From Actinomycetales bacterium (lineage in GTDB: Bacteria > Actinomycetota > Actinomycetes > Actinomycetales > Microbacteriaceae): 64,000 bases of DNA. The notes under the pieces were generated by a model. The model was not told the DNA's origin. It did not search any database and saw only the letters and a list, made by a program, of their open reading frames with translations. Position numbers and translations under genes: made by a program. Below, in pieces: positions 15,225 to 23,102 of this stretch (the stretch's first letter is position 1; each line of letters starts with the position of its first letter). The DNA lies in contig JAFKEN010000013.1 of the NCBI GenBank assembly GCA_017308515.1, positions 86,697 to 150,696 of the forward strand, in the 5' to 3' direction.

Positions 15225-16096
15225 GAGTCGGACTCCTTCTCGGTGTTCTCGGGCTCGGGCTCGGGCTCGGGCCCGCGCTCGGGCTCGTGCTCGCGCTCGG
15301 GCTCGCGCTCTCCGGTGAGGGCGAAGAACACGTCCTCGAGGCTCGGCTGCTTCTCGACGTACTCCACCTGCGCCCGCGGGAGCAGCTTCTTCAGGGCGGG
15401 GAGGGTGTCGTCGACGAGGATGCGGCCGCGGTGCAGGATCGCGATGCGGTCGGCGAGCTGCTCGGCCTCCTCGAGGTACTGCGTGGTGAGCAGCACCGTG
15501 GTGCCGCCGGCGGCGAGCTCGCGCACCGCGCTCCACACCTCCTGCCGCGCCTCCGGGTCGAGCCCGGTGGTGGGCTCGTCGAGGAACACCACGCGCGGAT
15601 CGCCGACCAGGCTCATCGCGATGTCGAGCCGGCGGCGCATGCCGCCGGAGTAGCCGGCGACCGGGCGATCCGCCGCGTCGGTGAGGCCGAACCGCTCGAG
15701 CGCGGCGCTCGCGACGGCGGCCGGGCCCCGCAGGTGCCGCAGGCGGGCGACGAGCGCGAGGTTCTCGCGCCCGGTGAGGCGCTCGTCGACGGCGGCGAAC
15801 TGGCCGGTGAGGCTGATGGCCCGGCGCACCCGCTGCGGGTCGCGGGCCACGTCGACGCCGTCGACCTCGGCCGTTCCGGCGTCGGCGTGCGCGAGGGTCG
15901 TGAGGATGCGGATGAGCGTCGTCTTGCCGGCGCCGTTCGCCCCGAGCAGGGCGTGGATGCTGCCGCGCGCGACCTCGAGGTCGACGCCGCGCAGCACGTG
16001 CACCGTGCCGTAGCTCTTCTCGACGCCCGCGACGCGGATCGCCGGGTCGGCCCCGACGGCGGCCTCGGCCGGGCGCGGCGCGGCCGCGAGGCTCAT
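15221..16096 (-). CDS. ABC exporter ATP-binding protein (DrrA-like) with acidic repeat tail
   Basis: 291 aa, ATG overlapping the DUF1048 stop. Walker A GANGAGKTT (about 53-61), signature YSGGMRRRLDIAMSL, Walker [13 protein letters not shown] and switch His replaced by Gln in LLTTQYLEEAEQLADR, as in the DrrA subgroup. The DrrA-like C-terminal domain (PSLEDVFFALTGE) is followed by a 25-residue tail of Glu-Pro-Arg repeats encoded by GGCTCG-like hexamers (15251-15310). The tail is unlikely to be catalytic and may vary by slippage. Confidence 0.92.
   Translation of the reverse strand: MSLAAAPRPAEAAVGADPAIRVAGVEKSYGTVHVLRGVDLEVARGSIHALLGANGAGKTTLIRILTTLAHADAGTAEVDGVDVARDPQRVRRAISLTGQFAAVDERLTGRENLALVARLRHLRGPAAVASAALERFGLTDAADRPVAGYSGGMRRRLDIAMSLVGDPRVVFLDEPTTGLDPEARQEVWSAVRELAAGGTTVLLTTQYLEEAEQLADRIAILHRGRILVDDTLPALKKLLPRAQVEYVEKQPSLEDVFFALTGEREPEREHEPERGPEPEPEPENTEKESDS
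15251..15310. repeat. Hexamer-rich simple repeat encoding the EP tail
   Basis: About ten degenerate copies of GGGCTC/GCGCTC hexamers in a row encode alternating Glu-Pro and Glu-Arg at the end of the exporter ATPase. Unit changes keep the frame, so length variation between strains would be tolerated. Confidence 0.75.
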
Positions 16097-16485
16097 CGCC
16101 CCGCCCCCGCGGACCCGGCGCCGGACTCCTGCGCGGCGATCGCGCTGTCGATGGAGGCGGTGAGCTTGGCGCGCTGCTTGTCGATCCAGCTGCGGCCCTC
16201 GCCGCGGTAGGTGTCGAGGAAGGTCTCGAGGAACTGCACCGGATCCTCGCCGACCAGGTCGCGGATCGGCGTCTGGTCGGCGGCGGCGCCCTCGAGCAGG
16301 TCGCCGAGGTCGCCGAACATGCGAACCAGGGTCGGCCCGTCGTCGACGGCGCCGAAGTGCATGATGTAGCGCTCGATGCCGGCGGCGGCCTCGCGATAGG
16401 CGGGCGGCAGCGCCTTGACGCGCGCCTTGTACTCGCGCCACTTCCTCTTGTCGGCGAGGTCGCCGGTGATTCTCTCGATCCACAT
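16093..16485 (-). CDS. DUF1048 family protein
   Basis: 130 aa, ATG at 16485. Helical cytosolic protein: ERITGDLADKRKWREYKARV, ALPPAYREAAAGIERYIMHF, then LLEGAAADQTPIRDLVGEDP. This is the DUF1048 pattern, a family found almost only between PadR regulators and ABC exporter genes. Its role is not established; a link to exporter regulation or PadR control is inferred from constant genomic pairing. It starts 3 bases after the PadR stop and overlaps the ATPase start by 4 bases. Confidence 0.87.
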   Translation of the reverse strand: MWIERITGDLADKRKWREYKARVKALPPAYREAAAGIERYIMHFGAVDDGPTLVRMFGDLGDLLEGAAADQTPIRDLVGEDPVQFLETFLDTYRGEGRSWIDKQRAKLTASIDSAIAAQESGAGSAGAGR

Positions 16486-16487
16486 GA

Positions 16488-16856
16488 TCAGTTCCCTTCG
16501 GTGGTCGGGGGTGCCGGGGTCGTCGACCCGGCAGGGGAGGTGCGCAACTGTCGGAGCCGCTCGGCGAGGAAGTCCCAGTTCGCCCAGAACTCGGCGAGGT
16601 AGGCGCGACCGGCGTCGTTGAGGGTGAACACCTTGCGCGGCGGACCCTTCTCGCTGGGCACCTTCTCGACCTCGACGAGGCCGCGCTGCTCGAAGCGCAC
16701 GAGCAGGGCGTAGACGGTGCCCTCGGCGATCTCGGTGAAGCCGTTCTCGCGCAGCCACGAGGTGATCTCGTAGCCGTACGCGGAACGCGTCGCGAGGATC
16801 GCGAGCACGATGCCCTCGAGGGTGCCCTTGAGCATCTCGGTGATCTGTCTCGGCAT
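16488..16856 (-). CDS. PadR-family transcriptional repressor
   Basis: 122 aa. Winged helix: GTLEGIVLAILATRSAYGYEIT, recognition helix EIAEGTVYALLVRFEQRGLV, wing EKGPPRKVFTLNDAGRAYLAEF, all standard for PadR subfamily 2 (short C-terminal dimerisation helix). It leads the four-gene exporter operon and should repress it until a drug-like ligand binds between the subunits. Three copies of ACTGAGTA or its complement upstream are candidate binding sites. Confidence 0.92.
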   Translation of the reverse strand: MPRQITEMLKGTLEGIVLAILATRSAYGYEITSWLRENGFTEIAEGTVYALLVRFEQRGLVEVEKVPSEKGPPRKVFTLNDAGRAYLAEFWANWDFLAERLRQLRTSPAGSTTPAPPTTEGN

Positions 16857-16903
16857 GCGCCCTCCCGGACGGTGATCGCGCCGTGCGCCCGGTGGGCCTC
16901 GGC

Positions 16904-16968
16904 TACTCAGTAACGGTGACTACCGGTAGAAAGTAACACTGAGTAGTGGTAGATAGCAAGACTGAGTA
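16904..16968. promoter_or_regulatory. Repeated TACTCAGT elements upstream of padR
   Basis: TACTCAGT (16904-16911) is followed by two inverted copies ACTGAGTA (16938-16945 and 16961-16968); the palindrome TACCGGTA (16921-16928) lies between. The region is unusually A/T rich for this window and lies directly before padR, so these are likely PadR sites overlapping the promoter. The rest of the 368-base gap (16857-17224) holds the inverted repeat at 17022-17094 and no other gene. Confidence 0.6.
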
Positions 16969-17021
16969 CTGCGCCGTTCGTTTCTCGCCGGCGCGCCGAC
17001 AGAGGAGGCGGGTGCCTCATC

Positions 17022-17094
17022 GACGATGTCGAACGATCTCGACACGGCTCACGGTCGACGAGAGCCGCCGGTGTCGAGATCGTTCGACATCGTC
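17022..17094. repeat. Perfect 24-bp inverted repeat with 25-base loop
   Basis: 17022-17045 is exactly complementary to 17071-17094, with an inner GGCT/AGCC pair in the loop. The repeat is between divergent genes, so it is not a shared terminator. Intergenic palindromes with TCGA-rich arms occur in Microbacteriaceae genomes, so a mobile or REP-like palindromic unit is possible; a leader hairpin for the UvrA-like gene is the alternative. Confidence 0.9.
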
Positions 17095-17224
17095 ACAGGA
17101 GAGGGTCGGGTGCCGAGGATCGGGGGCCGAGGATCGGTGAAGACGGGGCGCGGGGCACCGGGGAGGGCTGGCCTCCGATCCGACCGGGTGCACCGAGGTC
17201 GTCGGGGCCCAGTAGGTTCTCCGC

Positions 17225-19654
17225 ATGACGCCGCCGCCGAGCAGCCGCCCCGCCTCGACCCCCGCCGCTCCCAACCCGGCCGCCACCTCGAACGCGGCCG
17301 ACCTCCACCCCGCCGACGCCCATGCCGAGATCCGTGTCGAGGGCGCGAACGAGAACAACCTCAAGAACGTGTCGGTCACCATTCCGAAGCGCCGGCTGAC
17401 GGTCTTCACGGGCGTCTCCGGATCCGGCAAGAGCTCCCTCGTGTTCGGCACGATCGCGGCCGAGTCGCGCCGCATGATCGACGAGACCTACCCCGCGTTC
17501 GTGCAGGGCTTCATGCCGAGCCTCGCGCGCCCCGAGGTCGATCGGCTCGAGGGGCTGACCACCGCGATCATCGTCGACCAGGAGCGGATGGGAGCCAACT
17601 CCCGCTCGACGGTCGGCACGGCGACCGACGCCAACGCGATGCTCCGCGTGCTCTTCAGCCGCCTCGGGGAGCCGCGGATCGGCCCGCCGAACGCGTTCAG
17701 CTTCAACATCCCGACGAGCTCCACGAGCGGTACGCGCACGAACGACCGGGGCGAGACGACGCAGGTCGAGAACGAGACCTACCTGGGCGGCATGTGCCCG
17801 AACTGCGGCGGGATGGGCCAGGTCAGCGACATCGACCTCACGCAGCTCGTCGACGAGACCAAGTCGCTCACCGAGGGCGCGATCACCGTGCCCGGCTACA
17901 GCGCCGACGGATGGATGGTGCGCATCTTCACCGAGTCGGGTCTCGTACCGGGCGACGTGCCCATCCGCGACTTCACCCCCCAGCAGCGCGACGACTTCCT
18001 CTACAAGGAGGCCACGAAGATCCGCGTCGCGAGCATGAACATGAACATGACCTACGAGGGTCTCGTCCCGAAGATCCAGAAGTCGATGCTGAGCAAAGAC
18101 GTCGACGCGATGCAGCCGCACATCCGAGCCTTCGTCGAGCGGGCGGTGGCCTTCCAGCCGTGCCCCGAGTGCGGCGGCACCCGGCTGAACGCGGGTGCGC
18201 GCAGCTCGAAGATCCGCGGCGAATCGATCGCCGACCTCTGCGCGATGCAGATCAGCGACCTCGCCGCGTGGATGCGCACCGTCGACGACCCCGGCGTCGC
18301 CCCGCTCGTCGTCGGCCTGCAGGCGCTGCTCGACGCCTTCGTCGAGATCGGTCTCGGCTACCTGTCCCTCGACCGCGCCTCCGGCACGCTCTCCGGCGGC
18401 GAGGCGCAGCGCACCAAGATGATCCGCCACCTCGGCTCGGCGCTCACCGACGTGAGCTACGTCTTCGACGAGCCGACGATCGGGCTGCACCCGCACGACA
18501 TCCACCAGATGAACGAGCTGCTGCTGCGGCTGCGCGACAAGGGCAACACGGTGCTCGTCGTCGAGCACAAGCCGGAGGCGATCGCGATCGCCGACCACGT
18601 CATCGACCTCGGTCCGGGCGCCGGGTCGGCGGGCGGCGAGATCGTCTTCGAGGGCACCGTCGACGGGCTCCGGGCCAGCGGCACGCTCACCGGGCGGCAC
18701 CTGGATCACCGCGCCGCCCTGAAGACCGAGGTGCGGCCCGCGACCGGCGCCCTCGAGATCCGCGGCGCCACGACCCACAACCTGCGGAGTGTCGACGTCC
18801 ACATCCCGCTCGGGCGGCTCGTGGTCGTCACGGGGGTCGCGGGCTCGGGCAAGAGCTCCCTGGTGCGCGGCTCGGTGTCGCCGCGCGAGGGCGTCGTGAC
18901 GATCGACCAGGGCGCGATCCGCGGGTCGCGGCGTTCGAGTCCCGCGACCTACACGGGGCTGCTCGAGCCGGTGCGCAAGGCCTTCGCGAAGGCGAACGGG
19001 GTGAAGCCGGCCCTGTTCAGCGCCAACTCGGAGGGCGCCTGCCCGGTCTGCAACGGCGCGGGCGTCATCTTCACCGATCTCGGCCCGATGGCGACCGTCG
19101 AGAGCCCGTGCGAGCAGTGCGAGGGCAAGCGCTTCACACCCGAGGTGCTCGAGTACCGGCTCGGCGCCCGGAACATCCACGAGGTGCTGACGATGCCGGT
19201 GACCGAGGCCCGCGGCTACTTCGCCGAGGGGGAGTCGCGCATCCCCGCGGCGCTCGCGATCGTCGAGCGCCTCGACGACGTCGGACTCGGGTACCTGACC
19301 CTCGGGCAGCCGCTCACGACCCTCTCGGGCGGTGAGCGCCAGCGGCTGAAGCTCGCGGTGCACCTCGGCGAGCCGGGGGAGGTCGTCGTGCTCGACGAGC
19401 CGACGACGGGTCTGCACCTGGCCGACGTCGACCACCTGCTCGCCCTCCTCGACCGGCTCGTCGACGGCGGCCGCAGCCTCGTGGTGATCGAGCACCACCA
19501 GGCCGTGATGGCGCACGCCGACTGGATCGTCGACGTCGGCCCCGGCGCGGGTCGCGACGGCGGGCGCGTCGTCTTCGAGGGCACGCCCGCCGAGCTCGTC
19601 GCCTCGCGCTCCACCCTGACGGGGGAGCACCTCGCGCGCTACGTCGGCGCCTGA
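17225..19654 (+). CDS. UvrA-like excinuclease ATPase (drug-resistance UvrA/DrrC subgroup)
   Basis: 809 aa, shorter than housekeeping UvrA (about 950), as in class II/III UvrA proteins. Two ABC cassettes are present: Walker [10 protein letters not shown] near residue 63 with signature [11 protein letters not shown] and Walker [12 protein letters not shown]; second Walker [10 protein letters not shown] with [12 protein letters not shown] and [11 protein letters not shown]. Zinc-finger pairs CPNCGG, CPECGG, CPVCNG and CEQCEG are kept. The UvrB-binding region is reduced. Such proteins (DrrC-like) are thought to release intercalating drugs from DNA. It is divergent from the PadR exporter operon, so both may answer the same drug. 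Confidence 0.9.
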   Translation: MTPPPSSRPASTPAAPNPAATSNAADLHPADAHAEIRVEGANENNLKNVSVTIPKRRLTVFTGVSGSGKSSLVFGTIAAESRRMIDETYPAFVQGFMPSLARPEVDRLEGLTTAIIVDQERMGANSRSTVGTATDANAMLRVLFSRLGEPRIGPPNAFSFNIPTSSTSGTRTNDRGETTQVENETYLGGMCPNCGGMGQVSDIDLTQLVDETKSLTEGAITVPGYSADGWMVRIFTESGLVPGDVPIRDFTPQQRDDFLYKEATKIRVASMNMNMTYEGLVPKIQKSMLSKDVDAMQPHIRAFVERAVAFQPCPECGGTRLNAGARSSKIRGESIADLCAMQISDLAAWMRTVDDPGVAPLVVGLQALLDAFVEIGLGYLSLDRASGTLSGGEAQRTKMIRHLGSALTDVSYVFDEPTIGLHPHDIHQMNELLLRLRDKGNTVLVVEHKPEAIAIADHVIDLGPGAGSAGGEIVFEGTVDGLRASGTLTGRHLDHRAALKTEVRPATGALEIRGATTHNLRSVDVHIPLGRLVVVTGVAGSGKSSLVRGSVSPREGVVTIDQGAIRGSRRSSPATYTGLLEPVRKAFAKANGVKPALFSANSEGACPVCNGAGVIFTDLGPMATVESPCEQCEGKRFTPEVLEYRLGARNIHEVLTMPVTEARGYFAEGESRIPAALAIVERLDDVGLGYLTLGQPLTTLSGGERQRLKLAVHLGEPGEVVVLDEPTTGLHLADVDHLLALLDRLVDGGRSLVVIEHHQAVMAHADWIVDVGPGAGRDGGRVVFEGTPAELVASRSTLTGEHLARYVGA

Positions 19655-19689
19655 GGCGCCCGGGGCACCCGAGGCGCCCGCGGCGCGGA

Positions 19690-19717
19690 CGGCGCCGGGC
19701 ACAGGGCACCGGCGCCG
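19690..19717. terminator. Terminator between convergent genes
   Basis: CGGCGCCGG (19690-19698) pairs with CCGGCGCCG (19709-19717) across a 10-base loop, between the UvrA-like stop and the end of the minus-strand PfpI gene. No T-run. Confidence 0.55.
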
Positions 19718-19725
19718 CCGCCGCG

Positions 19726-20277
19726 TCAGGCGTGCTGGCGCTCGTGCGCCCCCTCGCGGATCTCCTCCACGACCTTCGCGCAGAACGCGGGCAGGTCGTC
19801 GGGGGTGCGGCTCGTGACGAATCCCGCGTCGACGACGACCTCCTCGTCGACCCAGTTCGCGCCCGCGTTGACGAGATCGGTGCGCAGGCTCGGGTAGCTC
19901 GTCATGGTGCGGTCGTCGACGACGTCCGCCTCGACGAGCAGCCAGGCGCCGTGGCAGATGACCCCCGCCGGCTTGTGCTGCGCGAAGATCTCGCGGGCGA
20001 AGCCGACGGCGGGCTCGTGCAGACGCAGGTGGTCGGCGTTGACGACGCCGCCCGGCAGCACGAGCGCGTCGAAGTCGCCGGCCGAGGCGTCGGCGACGAC
20101 GCGATCCACGGTCTGCTCGTGGCCGTTCTTGCCGGTCACGGTGCCCGCCTCGGGGGCGAGCAGCACGGGGGTGCCGCCCGCCTCGGTGACGGCCTCCCAG
20201 GGACGGGTGAGCTCGGAATCCTCGAACCCGTCGGTCACGATGAAGGCGACGGTCGTTCCGGTGATGTCGCGGCGCAT
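19726..20277 (-). CDS. DJ-1/PfpI-family protein (class I glutamine amidotransferase fold)
   Basis: 183 aa with GGAGGA just upstream of ATG. TVAFIVTDGFEDSEL carries the conserved Glu of the nucleophile site, and AGVICHGAWLL supplies the nucleophile elbow Cys-His. LVLPGGVVNADHLR is the typical PfpI strand and loop. Members act as proteases, deglycases or stress chaperones; which applies here is not shown. The second motif ends in Asp/Thr as in bacterial YhbO/PfpI proteins. Confidence 0.88.
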   Translation of the reverse strand: MRRDITGTTVAFIVTDGFEDSELTRPWEAVTEAGGTPVLLAPEAGTVTGKNGHEQTVDRVVADASAGDFDALVLPGGVVNADHLRLHEPAVGFAREIFAQHKPAGVICHGAWLLVEADVVDDRTMTSYPSLRTDLVNAGANWVDEEVVVDAGFVTSRTPDDLPAFCAKVVEEIREGAHERQHA

Positions 20278-20442
20278 GGCTCCTCCTCACTGCCGGCCGG
20301 CCACGCCGGCGCGGGTGCGCCGCGCGGCCGACGGTCTCGATCGTGCGCGCCACGCTAGGTGCCGAGCGGTCGGCGTGCGGGGTCTCCCAGCGCGCGGGGA
20401 GGGCGCACGCAGGCCGCGTCCGGGCGGTGGCAGGATCGTCGG

Positions 20443-21237
20443 GTGCCCGCTGCCGTGATCACCTCCTACCTCGCGATCGGCGACTCCTTCACGGAGGGGA
20501 CGGGCGACGCCTACTCCGACGGATCCGAACGGGGCTGGGCCGACCTCGTCGCCTTCGCGCTGGCCGCCGCTGCGAGTCCCGCGGAGTTCCGCTACGCCAA
20601 CCTGGCGATCCGCGGCCGGAAGCTCGCGGGGATCCTCGCCGAGCAGTTCCGGCCGGCCGTCGCGCAGCGCCCCGACCTCATCTCGATCAACGGCGGCGGC
20701 AACGACATGCTGCGCCCGACGATGAAGCTCGCCGACGCCGACACGGCCATCCGCGACGCCGTGCTGCGGGCGCGCGACGCGGTCGGGCACGTGCTGCTGC
20801 TCTCGGGCGGCGACCCCACCGAACACCTGCCGATGGGGCGGGTCGCCCAGCGCCGCGGCCTCGAGCTGCAGGCGATGGTCGAGGTCTGGGCCCGCGTCGA
20901 GGAGGGCGTCACGGTGTGCGACAACTTCTCCGACACCCGGCTGCGCAGCCCCGAGCACTGGGCGCCCGACGGCCTGCACCTCAACACCCGCGGGCACGCG
21001 CGCGTCGCGCAGAACGTGCTGCGCGCCCTGGGCGCTCCCGAGCCGCCCGAACTCGCCGTGCTCGCCGAGCACGTCGCCCCTGTCGTCGACTACCGCTCGC
21101 GCGCCTACTACCGGGAGCACGTGCTGCCCTGGGTGGGCCGACGACTGCGCGGCCGCTCGAGCGGCGACGGCCGGCTGCCCAAGCGCGCCGAGCTCGCGCC
21201 GCTCGCCTTCGACCCGGATCGGCCGTTCGAGCGCTGA
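20443..21237 (+). CDS. SGNH/GDSL-type hydrolase
   Basis: 264 aa from GTG 20443. Block I AIGDSFTEGTGD holds the nucleophile Ser, block II ANLAIRGRKL the Gly, block III INGGGNDML the Asn, and block V PDGLHLNTRGHARVAQ the Asp-x-x-His pair. All four SGNH residues are present. There is no signal peptide, so it is probably a cytosolic esterase or lipase-like enzyme. An upstream extension in the same frame has no ribosome site and is Arg-rich antisense-like sequence, so it was not used. Confidence 0.87.
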   Translation: MPAAVITSYLAIGDSFTEGTGDAYSDGSERGWADLVAFALAAAASPAEFRYANLAIRGRKLAGILAEQFRPAVAQRPDLISINGGGNDMLRPTMKLADADTAIRDAVLRARDAVGHVLLLSGGDPTEHLPMGRVAQRRGLELQAMVEVWARVEEGVTVCDNFSDTRLRSPEHWAPDGLHLNTRGHARVAQNVLRALGAPEPPELAVLAEHVAPVVDYRSRAYYREHVLPWVGRRLRGRSSGDGRLPKRAELAPLAFDPDRPFER

Positions 21238-21245
21238 CGCCCGGC

Positions 21246-21294
21246 GCTGACGCGTTGACTCCCGTGCGCTGAGTCTCGGTGCTGACGCGTTGAC
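21246..21294. repeat. 14-bp direct repeat after the SGNH gene
   Basis: GCTGACGCGTTGAC occurs at 21246-21259 and again at 21281-21294, a 35-base period. The intervening sequence is also partly alike (GCGCTGAGTC). Its role is unknown; no gene is in this 155-base gap. Confidence 0.85.
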
Positions 21295-21318
21295 GCTCGA
21301 GCGCTGAACGGTCAACGG

Positions 21319-21386
21319 CCTCCGGGCGGATCTCCTCGGAACCCCTGCCACCAATCGCCGAAGGTCCGATTCCATCCGCCCGGAGG
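21319..21386. terminator. Long-loop inverted repeat between convergent genes
   Basis: CCTCCGGGCGGAT (21319-21331) is exactly complementary to ATCCGCCCGGAGG (21374-21386), with a 42-base loop containing a further GGAA/TTCC pair. It lies just after the long minus-strand operon and is a likely terminator for it, for the SGNH gene, or for both. Confidence 0.55.
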
Positions 21387-21392
21387 ACGATC

Positions 21393-23033
21393 TCAGATCG
21401 CGACCTCGCCGCAGAGGTGCACTTCGACCCCGAGGCGGTCGAAGAGTGCTGCCTTGGCGCGGAGGGCGCGGTCCGCGGTGGCGGCGTCGGGTGCGTAGGC
21501 GACGTTGAGGTGGTTGGCCTTGTGGCGGGCCATGAACTGGTCGCGGCTGATGCCGGGCAGCACGGCGTGCATGATGGGCCACTCGGGGTTGGTGGCCTGC
21601 AGGCGCCGCGTGGTCTCTTCCGGGGGCAGGTCGATGGCGTGGGCGCGGCCGAGGTCGACGTGCAGCCGCCCGTCCATCTGGAACACGCGCGACCACACCA
21701 CGTCGCCCGCTTTCGCGACGCCGGAGATGGTGGATCCGCCCAGCGGGAAGTACACGGGGTTCTGTCGCCGGCCGACGGCGCCGGCGTAGCCGTCGGCGAA
21801 GTGCGAGGGTGGCACCGATCCGGAGATCTCCCAGACCCAGACGAACTGGCCATCGAACTCCTCGCCCCAGCGCACGTCGTGCAGCGTGGTGGCGGGGTCG
21901 AGGCCGAGGGCCGTCCAGACCCGGTTGGTGACGAGTGCGTCGACCGCAACGCCTTCGTCGGCTTCGTTGAAGTGCGGCAGGGCCCGCCCGTCCCACAGCA
22001 CGCGGGATCCGTCGCGGCTGGTGACCGGCGGCCGGTCGACGTTGTTGAGCAGGCCTTCGGCGAGGTCGGAGGCGGGGGAGAGGTCCTTGAGGCCCTGCTG
22101 GTACTGGATGCCGACGGCGTCGAGGCCGAAGTCGTCGGCGATGCGGAGCGCGGCGATGTACATCTTCAGCTGCCAACGCACCTGCTCGCGGGTGAGTTCG
22201 GTGGACTCGCCGGCGCCGAATTCGAACCTCATGCCCCGGTCGATGAGCCAGTCGAAGCAGGCGTCAGCCTCCGCGTCGGGGGTGCGCAGCATCTCGGCCC
22301 ACAGCGCCGACTGCGACAACCGCTCCTTGAACAGGCCCAGGGGGTTCAGCAGCTCGTCGTCGAGGATCGCGTTGTACATGCCCATACAGCCCTCGTCGAA
22401 CACCCCGAGGATCGCCTTGTCGGCCCGGAGCTGCTCGGCCAGCGCCCGACCCAGCTGCACATCCGGGTCGAACTCGTCGAGTGCTGGGAGCGCGCGCACG
22501 TGGCTCGTGTCATGCGTGACCGATCCGGTGGCGAGCCACTCCGCAATCGCTTCACGCGACCACGCGTCGGCGAAGTCGGTGCTCCAGACGGTGGAATACG
22601 GGATCCCCGCCTTTGCCATGCCCGCGTTGAGACCCAGCAGCCCCACCAGCCCCGGCCAAGTGCCCGAGAAGTTCGCCGCAGTCAGGATCGGGCCCCGATG
22701 CGTGCGCAGTCCGGCGAGCACGTGGTGGCTGTACTGCCACACCGCCTCGGCGACGATGAGCGGTGCGTCGACGGGAATGTTTCGGAACACGTCGATGCCC
22801 ATCCGCTGCGACGAGATGAAGCCGTGACCCGTTGCGGCGTCGACCGGGTTCGCGCGCTGCACCGACCAGCCGAGCTCGGCGACCACCTCGCCGAGGCGCG
22901 CCTCGAGGTCGGCCTGCGTCGGCCATCCGGCGGCGTTCGCGCTCTCGCGCAGATCGCCGGACGCGATCAGGTAGACCGTCTGCGCGGCGAGCGCCGGGCG
23001 CTCGACGGGGCGGGGGAGCGAGGTGAGGGTCAC
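21393..23033 (-). CDS. L-fucose/L-arabinose isomerase-like protein
   Basis: 546 aa from GTG 23033, preceded by GGAGAA at good spacing. The layout follows the FucI/AraA fold: an N-terminal domain with GFISSQRMGIDVFRNIP, a middle domain with ILGVFDEGCMGMYN, and a C-terminal barrel with ISRDQFMARHKANHLNVAYA, whose histidines fit the metal site. VGIQYQQGLKDLSPASDLAE may carry the acidic ligands. Overall identity to true fucose isomerase looks low, so an aldose-ketose isomerase of unknown substrate is the safest call. It is the last gene of the GntR operon, 69 bases after the FAD oxidoreductase. Confidence 0.72.
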   Translation of the reverse strand: MTLTSLPRPVERPALAAQTVYLIASGDLRESANAAGWPTQADLEARLGEVVAELGWSVQRANPVDAATGHGFISSQRMGIDVFRNIPVDAPLIVAEAVWQYSHHVLAGLRTHRGPILTAANFSGTWPGLVGLLGLNAGMAKAGIPYSTVWSTDFADAWSREAIAEWLATGSVTHDTSHVRALPALDEFDPDVQLGRALAEQLRADKAILGVFDEGCMGMYNAILDDELLNPLGLFKERLSQSALWAEMLRTPDAEADACFDWLIDRGMRFEFGAGESTELTREQVRWQLKMYIAALRIADDFGLDAVGIQYQQGLKDLSPASDLAEGLLNNVDRPPVTSRDGSRVLWDGRALPHFNEADEGVAVDALVTNRVWTALGLDPATTLHDVRWGEEFDGQFVWVWEISGSVPPSHFADGYAGAVGRRQNPVYFPLGGSTISGVAKAGDVVWSRVFQMDGRLHVDLGRAHAIDLPPEETTRRLQATNPEWPIMHAVLPGISRDQFMARHKANHLNVAYAPDAATADRALRAKAALFDRLGVEVHLCGEVAI

Positions 23034-23102
23034 GGGATTCTCCGGGAAGTAGAAGAGAGAGGGAGAGGCGGCCCGCACGTCGCCGTGCGGACCGCCCGGG
23101 GC

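Noticed and set aside
15251..15310. Possible CRISPR-like or regulatory repeat array
   Set aside because: Units are 6 bp, degenerate, in frame and encode a protein tail; there are no spacers.
17093..20353. Very long open frame of 1086 codons on the minus strand opposite the UvrA-like gene
   Set aside because: It is antisense to strongly conserved UvrA motifs, its product is His/Arg/Gly-rich without domains, and such frames are expected at this GC content.
21246..21294. Attachment site or iteron from the 14-bp direct repeat
   Set aside because: Only two copies, no integrase or replication gene nearby; kept only as a repeat.
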